Source: Collybia mongolica (Eukaryota > Basidiomycota > Agaricomycetes > Agaricales > Clitocybaceae). From it: DNA of 64,000 nt. The notes beneath the pieces were generated by a model that was not told the DNA's origin, searched no databases, and saw nothing but the letters and a program-made list of their open reading frames with translations. Positions 53,140 to 64,000 of this stretch are shown piece after piece. Position 1 is the first letter of the stretch. The number at the start of each line of letters is the position of its first letter. The stretch spans positions 3,534,001-3,598,000 of the forward strand of contig JAAXNY010000006.1 in assembly GCA_013420905.1 (NCBI GenBank), read 5' to 3'. The position numbers were made by a program, and so were the translations under genes.

Positions 53140-54861
53140 ATGGACAAGCACACCGAGTCCCGGCTCCCCCCATCTTCAACCGCTCTAATTGCCCTTGCGT
53201 CTTTAACACCTCCTTCACCAATCCTAGATTCATCTCAGCTACCGACAACCTTGACCTCTGGAGACATTCCGATACTGTTCGATCTCATCGCTGAGACCTC
53301 TCCATTTAGTTGCATTTCGCGCACAGATGACGAGGGTATGACTGGATTCGGTGTTCTCCTCGGCGATGGCATAAACACACTCGAAACCGTTGGCACCTCT
53401 GGGTGTACGAATAAAGTCTCTGAATATTACGTCAATGCACCCAGTTCGCTACCATTGCCGCTACACGGCCTTTGCACACAGAAGCCCGGTGAGGTCGAGA
53501 CGCCGGGTGCCATCCTCGCCCCGTCGCGATCCAGTTTACCTGAAATTTATCATGAAATACAGCAAATTACTGAGTCTGAATCATGCTATGCCCCATTCGA
53601 AAATAATACACCAGATGAAATATTGAGGCCAAGTGAAAAAGAGCCCTCACCACCGACAGGGATCCGGAATTCACCAATTACTATCAATAATGAAAATAAA
53701 CCACCAAACGGTTTCATATTGACACCTCAGTCGTGTCTCAACTCTCATGCTGCATTGAACCATTTACCTCTATCGTCAAATACGCTAACTAATCTTCGTC
53801 CTTCGTCTCAACAACAGAACGCCTCAAGCCTACCCACCAGTACGAGTTGTGACACGTTTGTGAACATACACACCCGGAAGATGGTTGTAGCGGCCACACT
53901 TGCGAGACTTGAGTCCGCGATGTGTGAATCTACACCTCCCTCTCCTCAGGCCAAGAAGCGTAGCGAAAATGTCCTCGAACTAACCAAAACTTCAAAGCCA
54001 CAGGCTCCCCTTCCCAAGCTTCCTAGACACTTAAATTGGCTTCATGATACCACTGTTGAACTTTTAATCGACCAGGAAGGCTTCCGATCTGTTCACGCGC
54101 GATTCAAATTCTCTGGCTACTCAAAGCAGACTTTTGATGCCCGTGATGACGGCGAGGCACAATTCAGGCCCACCACCCGGCAAATTTTCTATTTCCATTA
54201 CGCACCATTCGATGGATTGCCAGTCCTTAGGAGAATCACGATCAACGAGGAAGAGTCGCGCGACTATATCTCGCGACAAGCATCTTTGAGTCTAAAGTCT
54301 AATGGTGTCTACACTGTGCGAGGGAGCGAGGTGTCATCTACCCCAACTCCATACGAGCAAGGTCCAAGGACACATCATGGGTCGGATCTAACCAAGTTGA
54401 GTTGGAGATTTGACTATCTAGTTGGCGATCGATATGACGTTTTCAGTAATGCTGGGAAGAGGTTTAACGATGGCGAAAAAATCCTGACGCCCCTCACATT
54501 TTCTTGCTCGCCGCTCCTCCTTCACTTTCTACAGGGAAAAAGAGTCAAGCTCTTGCATATCGTCAAGAAGAGTGTTGCAACGAAACTTGTTGCAGAGAAA
54601 ATGGAACCCCCTACCCTAGCATCACCAATTCCCAAGACTGTTATCACCCAGCTGCCGATAGATTCTCATGACTGGAATATACATAGGAGGGCCAAGTCTC
54701 ATGCTCCCCACCAGGAATTGACCAAGAAAAAGTTCGCGAATGTTTGCAACCAAGAGTTCCCGTTCACTGGAAACAGGAGTATACATTCAGGGGATAATTC
54801 AAAAATAGCCTCTAACCCTATCTCAATTCGTCGCAGGCGTGCCTCTTCTGCGGGAGAGTAG
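53140..54861 (+). CDS. Hypothetical protein, 573 aa
   Basis: A single open frame without introns. Residues 1-280 are rich in Ser, Pro and Thr and probably disordered. Residues about 285-480 form a more regular domain: LPRHLNWLHDTTVELLIDQE, FRSVHARFKFSGYSKQTFDA, FYFHYAPFDGLPVLRR, KLSWRFDYLVGDRYD and LTPLTFSCSPLLLHFLQGK. A basic C-terminus ends SIRRRRASSAGE. I do not recognise the family; the frame length and structured second half argue for a real gene. No signal peptide or membrane span is visible. Confidence 0.65.
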   Translation: MDKHTESRLPPSSTALIALASLTPPSPILDSSQLPTTLTSGDIPILFDLIAETSPFSCISRTDDEGMTGFGVLLGDGINTLETVGTSGCTNKVSEYYVNAPSSLPLPLHGLCTQKPGEVETPGAILAPSRSSLPEIYHEIQQITESESCYAPFENNTPDEILRPSEKEPSPPTGIRNSPITINNENKPPNGFILTPQSCLNSHAALNHLPLSSNTLTNLRPSSQQQNASSLPTSTSCDTFVNIHTRKMVVAATLARLESAMCESTPPSPQAKKRSENVLELTKTSKPQAPLPKLPRHLNWLHDTTVELLIDQEGFRSVHARFKFSGYSKQTFDARDDGEAQFRPTTRQIFYFHYAPFDGLPVLRRITINEEESRDYISRQASLSLKSNGVYTVRGSEVSSTPTPYEQGPRTHHGSDLTKLSWRFDYLVGDRYDVFSNAGKRFNDGEKILTPLTFSCSPLLLHFLQGKRVKLLHIVKKSVATKLVAEKMEPPTLASPIPKTVITQLPIDSHDWNIHRRAKSHAPHQELTKKKFANVCNQEFPFTGNRSIHSGDNSKIASNPISIRRRRASSAGE

Positions 54862-55190
54862 AACAAGGCTGGTGATGTTGCGCCTTTGCCTCTTGTTTCG
54901 AACATTCTTCCTGCTTACCACCCCGTTCTCAACCCACAAAACTGTTGGATGTCGCGATGGAAATGAGATTTAACTTCAGGATGTCCCTATTCAGATGGGA
55001 GCTAGCAATTTTCAACCACTTACACCAAAAACGGATGGGGCCTGTAGCTGCGGTTTAAGAGGCTAGAAGAAGGTCACGTTTTGGGGACATATTTGAATAA
55101 CTTAGGAGCATAATACAACTCAGTATAGAATGGACTTTTACGAACCACCGATATGTTGACCACCTTGTAGCAACAACTATCAGTCGAGCA
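54862..55190. other. Convergent intergenic region
   Basis: 3' flanks of the hypothetical gene (plus) and the SDR gene (minus). No further gene seen. Confidence 0.45.
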
Positions 55191-56336
55191 CTAGAATTTC
55201 ATTAGATAACCTCTGAGCTTACTGTTGATGTGAATGACTTGGCCGGTCATGATATTCGAATCGCTAGATGCCAAAAAGACATATGCGGGTCCCAGTTCTG
55301 CCGGCTGCCCGGCCCGTCCATGAAGTGGCAGACCAACTCCGAGGCCCTCCATATCATCTGCTGTGCGAGAACCTGCCTGTAGAGCCGTTACGACGGGACC
55401 AGGGGCAATGGCATTGACCCGGATACCGCGTGGAGCAAGCTTGAGTGCAAGTGAACGTGTGAAACTCACGATTGCACCTTTTGTCGAACTTTAGTCAACT
55501 TTCGGACCAAATCAGTGCCTTGAAGCATTGAGAGGTATAGACATACCAAGGCCGCCGGAGCCTTTGTAGGCAGTGACTGAGGTTGTGTTGATGATGCTGG
55601 ACCCCCGAATGAGGTGTGGCAAAGCAAATTTGGTAACAGCGAACATCTGAAGGATGTTCGAGCGAAAGGTACTTTCAACATTGTTGAGGTCAATGTCTTC
55701 GAAGTTCTTCGCCATTCTAAATGGTTTATTAATTCTGAAAAAAAGAAAGAAAAAGGAAGCCTCCACGTGCATTTGTTTCGACGCATTGTTCACCAAGATG
55801 TTTAACTTTCCAAAATTTTGAATATGACTGTCAACAAGAGCTCTACAAGAGTCCTCCTGTGTTAGGTCTCCTCCTACGAGGTTAACTTTTGCGCCTTCCT
55901 TCTCGAGTGCAGCCTTAGCGCCATTGGCGTCCTCGATCTCCTCAGGAAGGTGGGAAATGGTGAAGCCATTGCAGCCTTCTCTTGCGAACATGATGGCGGT
56001 GGCACGACCTATTCCACTGTCTCCTCCTGTAATAATAGCGGCCTTGCCACTGAGCCTAACAGGGATCATTTGATTAGGTGGATGTCTGATAGAGTACTGG
56101 GCATTCCCTACTTTCTACTTCCTACGTACTCAAAAAGACGAGGCTTTCCCTCGTCATTCCAGGATTCGAGCTTTGAGTACTCAACGCCGGCTTGAATGGT
56201 ATCATTTACTGTAGTCTCAGGTGATAAGAAGCTGAGACGCACGGGTGATATGTTTATCTAAACCGGGCAAACTCTGCTCCTGTTTGTCTGGGACAGCAAC
56301 CGAGTATGCAGTGACGATCTTTGGAGTAGGCATCAT
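55191..56336 (-). pseudogene. Short-chain dehydrogenase with stop codon at the catalytic tyrosine
   Basis: The N-terminal extension (VPDKQEQSLPGLDKHIT, then VEYSKLESWNDEGKPRLFEY) is typical of the YghA-like SDR group. The cofactor motif AAIITGGDSGIGRATAIMFA, NILVNNASKQM and the catalytic Ser region INTTSVTAYKGSGGL follow. After an intron at about 55550-55504 the frame reads V-D-stop-S-S-T-K, where family members have VDYSSTK; the TAA (55493-55491) replaces the Tyr of YxxxK. The rest of the fold is intact (SFTRSLALKLAPRGIRVNAI, ending LRGYLMKF). An upstream in-frame ATG at 56462 would add 42 residues. Either a recent pseudogene or a sequencing error. Divergent from CutC. Confidence 0.8.
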
Positions 56337-56627
56337 GGGAGAAAGTGTCAAGTGGAGGTTTCTGCGATAAATGGGTAGAGTAGCTGCTTTGAGACTGGTG
56401 GCGGTTAGGAATGCAGCCATCATAATAATGGTAAGTACTTCAACAACTTGAGATGATGTCATACTGCCGATTGTTGTTCAAGTGCTGTCACATGGAATTC
56501 TCGTCTCACCTGCCATAGTGGCAGTGTAGATCCAGGACGTCATCACACTCAGGCTCAAAACAGCGCGTCTGTGTCATGTGACCGTGAATTCAAATTTGAC
56601 AGCTGTGCCCTGGCAGCCTCAACCATC

Positions 56628-57801
56628 ATGGCACTTGCGTCTTCTGTAACAATCGAAGTATGTATCGACTCAGTTCAGTCCGCAATCAAGTTGGTATCGA
56701 ATATGGGCCACTTTATCCTAACCTTGACTTGACGGCCTTCTTGCAGTGCTGTGCAGGGCGGCGCGGATCGGTTGGAACTCTGTGCGAATCTTGGGTTGGG
56801 CGGTGGCACCACTCCGAGTCTTGGACTCTTAAAAGCGGTACAAAGTAATGTCTGTGGTGTACCTATCATGGTTTGCGAGCCCTTCGACCATCGATACAGC
56901 TGATCGATTGACGATCTATTCTCCAACCCGGATTCGTCGATAGGTAATGATACGTCCACGAACCGGAGATTTTCTCTATTCAGATGAAGAATTGCGCGTC
57001 ATTCTGGAAGATATACGTGTTTTTAAAGATGCTGGCGTTCGTGGCGTTGTCGTCGGGGCTCTAACGAAAGACGGTGGAGTAGACCTTGAGTTTCTAAAAC
57101 GGTCCGTTCTTCACCTGCCCATCTAAACCAACGCTTTACAGTACGAACTATTATAGTGTGGTAGATGAGGCGCTGCCGCTGGAAAGTGGGTATCCATTGA
57201 TTGTGCTTTCCTTTTACCGACTTTAAAGCCTTCCGATAGTATGTTTCCATCGTGCTTTCGATATGACAAGAGATGCCGATGAAGGTAATCATACTCACCA
57301 GCCTCTGCGCTCCGTTTTCTCACTCGATCTAAGCATTGCATGACATTGAAAGTGTCGGAGGAGTATCCCGAATCCTTACAAGGTGTGCAAAATCAGCGTC
57401 CACTCTCAGGATCTGGCTGATAAAAGTAACCTAGCGGACAAGCCAAATCAGCACCGGAAGCTCTGGAGACACTCAAAACATTGTTTCACACTACCAAACG
57501 TATAGTCGGCGAGGAGCCATGGGGTTTGAGTATCCTTCCCGGTTCGGGTATCAATGCTACTACTGTAGAGAGTATGTTGAATACGCTCCTACCGTTGGGG
57601 TTGAGAGAAATACACCTTAGCGGTGCGAGCTGGATAGAAAGCAGCATGATACATCGGCGCGAAGGTATGGGTATGGGGGTCGGAGGACAAGGGGAGTGGG
57701 GCGTCTGGACAACGAGTGAGGAACGCATTCGGGAGGTACGTGAGATTGCAGATGCTAGGTGGAGGGCACATATCGCCAGCGTTGAGGCAAGCCCGAAGTA
57801 G
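56628..57801 (+). CDS. cutC: CutC-family copper homeostasis protein
   Basis: A TIM-barrel protein. Exons carry MALASSVTIEVCIDSVQSAI, then GGADRLELCANLGLGGGTTP (after an intron), MVMIRPRTGDFLYSDEEL, AGVRGVVVGALTKDGGVDLE, CFHRAFDMTRDADEAL, IESVGGVSRILTSGQA, and a long last exon from about 57442 (WGLSILPGSGINATTVESML, GLREIHLSGASWIES). These follow the order of bacterial and human CutC. The family is linked to copper tolerance, but its biochemical activity is unsettled. At least five introns are needed; those near 56893-56944 and 57108-57237 were placed less surely. It lies 290 bp from the SDR start at 56336, divergent. Confidence 0.88.
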
Positions 57802-58037
57802 AACCTGACATACTTAGTTTGACTGATGCCGACGGATGTAATTTGAGAGGGGCCCCACTGTACGTGATCCGCCGGTTTGGGTATAGAAACTGCAAGAGTC
57901 GATGTGACGCCTTCCAATCACGTTTGGCGCTTCTTATTGAATGTTGATGGGAGGGATCGAGGGTAGACTCAAACTGTAACGATGTCCAGTCAAGCTTTTA
58001 CATAAACCCTTCCCATTGTTATACCACTTACTTCCAA

Positions 58038-59959
58038 ATGCCTTCCCCTTCCCCACCAGCCCCCCAATCCATTTCGACCCCTCAGATTTGGTGGACCAAT
58101 GGTATTTTTTTTGTTGCCGTCCATCTTGCTTCTCTGTTTGGTGTCTATTACTGGCCTCCTCATGTCGTAGCGCCTGCAAACCTTGTTCTATCGGTCGTCT
58201 TGTGGCAACTAGGCAACTTCGGGCACGCCCCCTCCTTCATTTCTACTCAGCGATCCAAAAGCTTATGGGCGCTGGTAATCACAGTATCACAATAGGTTAT
58301 CATCGTCTCTATTCACACCGCGCGTTTCGGGCCAGCCTCGGCGTTAGAGTAATTCTGACCGCTATGGGATCTTCTGCTTTCCAAGGCTCTGTCAAGGTGA
58401 GTGCCTCCTACCTTGTTAGAATTATCTAATGTACATTTAAGTGGTGGTATGTCGATCTTTAAACAGTTGAAACTATGCGTTGAGTTCATGCACTGAATTC
58501 ATTAGGTGCTTGAGGCATCGGCTGCATCATGTGCGTTTCTAACTATATCTCCTAGAGCCTAGCTAAGGATAATTTAGAGGTTCACTGACGACCCAGTTCA
58601 CGACCCGTAAGTGACGCCATATTATACTCCTAAAGCTTGACCAATTTTGCTTGCCAGGTATTCGGCTACTCGAGGCCTCTTCTATTCTCATATGGGGTGG
58701 ATCTTCTTCAAGCCTACGTACGAACGATTAGATCTGATTGAACGCGACGATTTGCTTCGTGACCCCGGTATGAATCTTGCGACTAGAAATGCGGCACTTC
58801 TTGATACGCATATAGTGGTCAGGTTTCAACATAAGTACTATGGTCTGTACCACGATCGAATCTGCAAAACAGGAACTCATTCTGCCTTAGTGCCTTTGGC
58901 CCTTCTTCTTGGGTTTCTAGTGCCATCAGCTCTAGGATTGTTATGGAGGGACCCATGTGGCGCATTTATCTGGGGCGGGTTGGTCCCCAGACTCGCAAGT
59001 ATGTGCATTCAGTCTTCATACCCGAGCTCGTCTCACTCTCACTGGAAGTATGGCACTGTACCTTTCTTGTCAATTCGTGAGTGACGTAGTCATCTCCTTC
59101 CATTTGCGGTGTGACGGTCGAAAACAGAATGGCGCATTGGAGTGGTCTTCAGCCATACTCAGACGAGGATACGTCGAGAGGAAACTTGGTATGAACGGAA
59201 ACCTTTGTTACATAATAATAATAAAAATCGACTGAATCCGTCTAGATCCTCGCTCTCCTCACTAGTGGTGAAGGGAATCATAATTTTGTACGTCCACACC
59301 GCACTCCTGGCACAGGCTCCAGCTGATCTGCTTTGGCAGCATGTCAGCTCGCCCTTAGGTGTGGTGTCTTTATCGCTGAACCCGAATCTCCAGCATGCCT
59401 TCCCTCATGATTTTCGTTCTGGTCCGTCTCTGACGGATTGGGATCCGTCGAAGTGGATTATCTTAGTACTTCACCATCTCGGCCTTACCACTGGTTTACG
59501 TCGCGCTCGAAAAAGCGACATGATCGACGCTACTGAATATATGCGCGAAAAGTCTCGGCATGGAGCATCATATTCACGTAATGTGGATTTATGGGAAGGT
59601 CAAGTGTGGACCGGTGGGCAACTGGATGAATACATCAAAGCAAACCCAGGAAGGTGCGTTGTCTTAATCGACGGATATGCTGTAGATGTAACTAATTATC
59701 TTGGGGAACACGTATGTCTATACTCCTTTTGACTGTTGATATACAATAATTACTCACATCTTAACTCGTTCCTTTCCAGCCAGGGGGTGCCGCCTTGCTT
59801 CGTCAATATTCAGCATCGAAAGAGGGTAATGCGCGAGCTGGAGAATCCCTAGATGCTTCCTGGGCGTTTAACGGCGGACTAAACAACCATTCTCGTGCAG
59901 CGAAAAGAAGACTGAATTGTTTCAAGGTAGCTAAGGTTACAAGCAAGATCACTGGATAA
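58038..59959 (+). CDS. Delta-9 acyl-CoA desaturase fused to cytochrome b5
   Basis: An ER enzyme introducing the first double bond into palmitoyl- or stearoyl-CoA (OLE1 type). The start MPSPSPPAPQSIST is followed by membrane spans, then His box 1 GYHRLYSHRAF (exon 58285-58396), box 2 LRHRLHHRFTDDP (58506-58530 plus 58578-58606) and box 3 GEGNHNF-H-HAFPHDFR. Two microexons are predicted: TGGTG (58442-58446), needed for the WW before box 2, and CAT (59340-59342), needed for the second His of box 3. The first intron (58223-58284) has a GC donor. The C-terminus is a cytochrome b5 domain (CVVLIDGYAVDVTNYLGEHP, GGAALLRQYS, NNHSRAAKRRL) that feeds electrons to the iron centre. Stop TAA at 59957-59959. 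Confidence 0.92.
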
Positions 59960-60277
59960 TAGCAATGGGTAGATTTGGACTAGAGTGAACCAGTACATCA
60001 GATGTTCAAGATAGATGTTTAAAAGTAGTGTGATTATACTTGCAATTGTACACCAGCAGCATTGCATCCAAGAGTTAGCCCATTACTGAAGTTAACTCCA
60101 GACGCGTCAACGGTAAACGTTGACGCGTTGTTGCCACGTGACACGATAGTTCGTCTCAGGGTGGTGCAATGCTTGCTCAGATATACCCAGATATCCTCTG
60201 CCAATTTCGCAGCAAGCTTTCTGTCCTCAGTTGTACCAGGCGGACGTTTAACAGAGACTCGTAGTACGAACTCGAGC

Positions 60278-62502
60278 ATGTCGAAAAGGGAGCTCAGACA
60301 AATTACTGGCGCAAGCGATGCTGAAGGGCCACGACCCAAGCGCCGCAGAGAAACAGCTGGCGTGTCATCCGACGTCGATGTTATACATTCAGAGCCAATG
60401 TCTCCGGAAGTACAGGTGAAGAAAGAAGGAGATAGTGCAAACGAAGAAATATTGAAGGAGCAAGGACTTAAATTGTGGCAAACTGTGAAGGATGCGGTCA
60501 ACAAAGAGTGCGTAGCGTCCTGCCTTATTCGATTGTTTTCGGCTTTGCTTGAACCATCAATTCTAACTCCTTTGCTTCTCGCCATGGCTCAAACAGAGGC
60601 AGAAACATCTCAGTGGACTTCTTGCGAAAGCCCTCAAAACGCCAGTATGCAGATTACTACAAGTTCATTCAGAAGCCAATTGCACTCGATGATATCAAGA
60701 GGCAACTTGACCATGGCGACTACGCCTCCCTCGAAGCAGTAAAACGAGACTTTGAACTATGCTTCAACAATGCGAAACAATACAATATGAAGGATAGTGA
60801 AATCTGGAAGGATGCGAAAGATCTGTTGGTATGCCCATTCTCATAGCTACTTTTCTGGTCGAAGTCGTTGGCTCATGGGTTTTTCGCTCCTTCTCATGTA
60901 TTCTCACTACAAAGAAAATCGTCCAGAAGACTTATAACAAGCTCGTTCCTCCCGATGATGGCGATGAGAATGGAGATGCGGACGGAGAGAGGAAGGGGAA
61001 GTCCAAGGCACCTAATTTGAATCGTCTTATCAAGTCAAGATTACAGAAACTGGTGGCTCGAACGGACAACGAGTGAGTTATAGACAATACCCCGCGTCGA
61101 TGCTTTTTCATAAATATCACTCAGTGGCCGTGTCGTCTCTACGGAGTTCATGGAGCTGCCCTCCAAGAAGGATTGGCCATGGTATTATAAGGAGATTCAG
61201 CGTCCACAATGTCTCGAGAACATCTTTGTATGTTCACATACCTTGCTTGGGATTTGGCGGCGCTAAATACCATGTCCAATAGAAACGAATAAAGCGTAAA
61301 GAATATCACAACTCAAGTGAATTTGCCGCCGATGTAGAACTCGTTTTCTCTAACGCTATGGCATTCAATCAAGAATATACACCGATATGGGAGGACGCTC
61401 GCTCACTCCGTGTACGCTACGCCACATTGAACTATTCCTTTTAGAAATTCATTTCAGTCCATAGGATCATTTCAGGCTACTAATGTCAGATCTTCCTCCG
61501 CCATATGCACTGCAGGATTATACAAAGCCATCCAACGGGAAGATTAAGATTAAGATGCCCCCAGCAGCTCAACCTTCAAAATCCGTCTCTGCCGCTCACC
61601 CTGCAACGGACACAAGACCTAGCTCATCCTCCCTCCTTCTCCGAGTACCAGTCCCCAATACATCCAGGGAGGCTAAAGATATGAACAAGTCACCAGCCGC
61701 TTCCCCCGCACCCGTTGCTACACCTTCGCCGACGGTACCGGCCGAAGCACCCCCACCTCCAGTTATACTCCCCACTCCGCCCATACGACCATCCGCTCCG
61801 ATAGTTTCCGGCCAACCTTTCATCAATCCCATATTCGCGCACTATCCCAACGCTTCATATGTACCTCCTGATGGCACCTCTACCGTTCCAGCCATATCAT
61901 CATCCCCTAATCCACCGACGAATGCAATCCAAGTACTATCCAAATCCAAATCACCATCAGCATCACTACTTTACACTGGGCATCAGCTCAAAACAGCTGT
62001 GTTCACAACGCGACCGAATGGCCGCACTATCAGTCTTGATTATAGGGACGGCGTGAAGAACTGGGCCACAAGGTTAGCTGTGGGCGAGACAGGCCTCTCC
62101 GTTGGTCAAATCAATTTCATGAGGAATGAGGAAGAGAGCAGTGGCGAAGAAGAAGAACCGGACATGGAACCAAAGCAAGAGGAAGAGGAGGAAGAGGAGG
62201 AGCACATAGAGGTGGATGTTCCTCTGAAGAATGGGAGAAAGAAGGGGAAGGGGCGAGGGCGAGGGCGGCCAAAGGGATCAACCAAAGCTGTGATTGCGAA
62301 AAGCAAGGCTATCGCGCCAAAGAAAAAGGCTGAGAAGCCGGGACCGATAGAGGTCAAGCATAACGGTGTTACTATTCAAGGTGACGACAATCAAAAAGGG
62401 AGCTGGAAGGTGGATCTACGTGTTGGTATGAATGTAGTGGAAGTGGGCGAGATTGGTGGCTTGGTTTGGAAGGCGTATGTTGAAAGAGTGGACACTGTAT
62501 AG
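60278..62502 (+). CDS. Rsc4-like tandem bromodomain protein
   Basis: Chromatin-remodelling (RSC) subunit that reads acetyl-lysine on histone tails. The start MSKRELRQITGASDAEGPRP contains a basic PKRRRE stretch. Bromodomain 1: VDFLRKPSKRQYADYYKFIQ, KPIALDDIKRQLDHGDY, FNNAKQYN with the acetyl-lysine Asn. Bromodomain 2: STEFMELPSKKDWPWYYKEI, FKRIKRKEYHNSSEF, FSNAMAFNQEYTPIWEDARS. The last exon (from about 61477) has a Pro/Ser-rich region, an acidic run, an AT-hook-like GRGRGRPKGS, and a C-terminal domain (LKTAVFTTRPNGRTISLDYR; VDLRVGMNVVEVGEIGGLVW) as in Rsc4. Five introns. Complete. Confidence 0.9.
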
Positions 62503-62843
62503 CGTAATATATCTCAGTTACTGTTCTTGCTGAGTCCGGTAAATTATTTTCTGTGTAGATTGCCAATTGAAGTAAATAATCGTATATCAACTTAATTAAA
62601 ACTGGAACTGGGTGCCGCGCGACATGCAGATGGCTTTTGAAAAGTGTATGTTGAACGTTGGTTTACTCGTTCATCCGAGTCCACAAATGATCTCTTCGGG
62701 CCGCTCTCCAGGAACGACATGTGTGGCTGTGCTTGAATCCACAGTATTAACTTCAAGTTGAACGATGGTATGTGCCAACTCCTTTCGTGACAAGCCTTTG
62801 CATATAAAACGCCAGCCAAAACTTTCCTTAGGACCAGCTATGG
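62503..62843. promoter_or_regulatory. Intergenic region before the ABC transporter
   Basis: 3' flank of the Rsc4-like gene and promoter of the transporter. A TATATC/TATAAAAC-like AT stretch near 62800-62812 precedes the transporter start by about 35 bp; a promoter role is only suggested. Confidence 0.4.
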
Positions 62844-64000
62844 ATGTCACCTAAATTCAGAGAAATATACCTGGGAACGGCCTTACCAGGGTGCCTGATT
62901 TTCTTTGCCATCATACAGGATTGTTTGAAAGGCCTTACACTTCCCAAGCCACTCCGAGATCTGTCTCGTCGTATCCGCTCTCCATTTCAGAACTTCTTAG
63001 CTCTTGAGGATGTCATGGACCCAGCAGCTAAGAACGAACTAGGGGATCCTGCGCCAACCAAGGCACGGATATTGAGTGGACTTGCTTTTTGTTTGTCGGC
63101 CAGCTGGCTGAGCTGCTTCGCCTACGGTATCTTCTTGGAAGATATACTATATTCAGTGCGATCTTTCGTGGCTTCAATCACATGGGTGCGGTTTCGAGCA
63201 CTTCCATTCGTCCTTCAAAGCTTGACAGATACACGTTCAACAGGGCTACATTGCCTCTATTACAGCTATCAAACCACCATCATCACCTCCATATTTAAAC
63301 ATTATCATTGCATCTTCTCATGTGTTGGTCTCTATTTCAGAATTTGGACTTGACATCCTTGGTCCTCGCGTTAGGGCAAATGTTCTCTTGCTTGACACTA
63401 CGCGTATAATTGTTCCAGCATTATTTATTTGGGTTGCAGGGACATTTCCCCTACAGCCTGTTCGTTTTACAACAAACATAGCCAGGCCAAATGATGTGTG
63501 TATTTTTGCCTGATATATTGGGACTTCTATTCTTTTTTGACCGTAATTACAGGTACCATCGGTAGCATTGTCGTGCCCAGAAGACGATGTTACACTTTGG
63601 TCCTGGTTTACATTTTCTTTTGTAGAGCCCATATTCCGTGTGTCTCGGAGAAGAACTTTGAACGACACAGATGTGTGGTCATTGTCGCCCTTCTTTCGTC
63701 ATGACAATATTTTCAATAAATGTTTAGAATATCGGAACACGTGTGGTCCTTCACATTTATAAATTTGAACGCTTTCTGACATCACGATTTCACAACAGAC
63801 ACCCAACACATTCGTTACTTCGTTTTCTTCTCGTTTCAAACTCACTTGATCTCATTCTTGACGTGACTCTCGAACTCTGGATCACAATAGTTGGTACGAA
63901 GTTCTGGTTTGTTTTGTTGAGTGTTAATTCATTTAACCCTCGCCCCAGGGTTCGTCCCACCATATGCCTTGAAAGAAATATTGTCCGCCCTAAGTACCGA
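62844..64000 (+). CDS. ABCC-type (MRP-like) ABC transporter, 5' part
   Basis: It runs off the right edge. The start MSPKFREIYLGTALPGCLIF is hydrophobic; further spans follow (ILSGLAFCLSASWLSCFAYG; VLVSISEFGLDIL; IIVPALFIWVAGTF) as in the TMD0 of MRP-type exporters. After an intron at 63495-63552 the frame reads VALSCPEDDVTLWSWFTFSF, VEPIFRVSRRRTLNDTDVWS and LSPFFRHDNIFNKCLEY, the characteristic segment before the first core membrane domain of fungal ABCC proteins. The last exon in view gives FVPPYALKEILSALST. The nucleotide-binding domains would lie beyond the window. Likely an exporter of conjugates or drugs. Confidence 0.85.

Noticed and set aside
59288..59393. A single 106-nt intron with loss of one His in the desaturase
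   Set aside because: Kept only as an alternative: it is about twice the usual intron length, and two introns of 52 and 51 nt restore the catalytic box.

Overview
The window is nuclear DNA of a basidiomycete fungus, most likely a mushroom-forming agaricomycete. Host genes are split by GT-AG introns of about 45-65 nt. The gene set fits: a membrane-anchored thioredoxin, histone H4, a DUF6533 membrane protein, ALG9, CutC, a delta-9 desaturase fused to cytochrome b5, an Rsc4-like double-bromodomain protein and an ABCC transporter. The transposases are of the tnp2 (CACTA/Plavaka) type that is abundant in these fungi.

Layout. 1-4321 is a host block: two small TIR elements (658-816, 855-1475) lie just upstream of a ribonuclease III-like/dsRBD gene, followed by thioredoxin and histone H4. 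5040-28394 is a nested stack whose boundaries I could read from target-site duplications (TSDs). CACTA-B (TSD TCA) carries a ~0.95-kb retroposon (15-bp TSD), which is itself split by a 10-kb CACTA-A element (TSD GGG). CACTA-B also holds a GC-rich mini-element (19388-20738) and a 4.4-kb LINE (15-bp TSD). After a copia remnant (28950-29830) comes a second copy of the 0.95-kb retroposon (29947-39467, 14-bp TSD). It is split by a very young chromodomain Gypsy element (30449-39008, TSD GGAGT), which is split in turn by an intact Tc1 element (33708-35315, TSD TA). 39825-43217 is an 891-bp inverted repeat around a decayed Gypsy gag-protease fragment, followed by a solo copia LTR and further relics to about 46 kb. 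46568-64000 is host again: F-box-like protein, DUF6533 protein, ALG9, a hypothetical protein, an SDR with a stop at its catalytic tyrosine, CutC, desaturase-cytochrome b5, Rsc4-like protein and the 5' part of an ABCC transporter.

The two retroposon copies act as each other's empty site, so the CACTA-A and Gypsy insertion points can be read to the base. Old elements are poor in CpG and broken at TGA codons that fit CGA to TGA decay. The LINE, Gypsy and Tc1 copies look recent.

The points most worth a second look are a predicted 3-bp microexon supplying a metal-ligand histidine of the desaturase (with a 5-bp microexon in the same gene), an Spt5-like NGN/KOW gene carried by CACTA-A, the 891-bp inverted repeat, and the SDR stop codon. 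All splice models were made by eye from reading frame, family motifs and splice consensus; no search was run.
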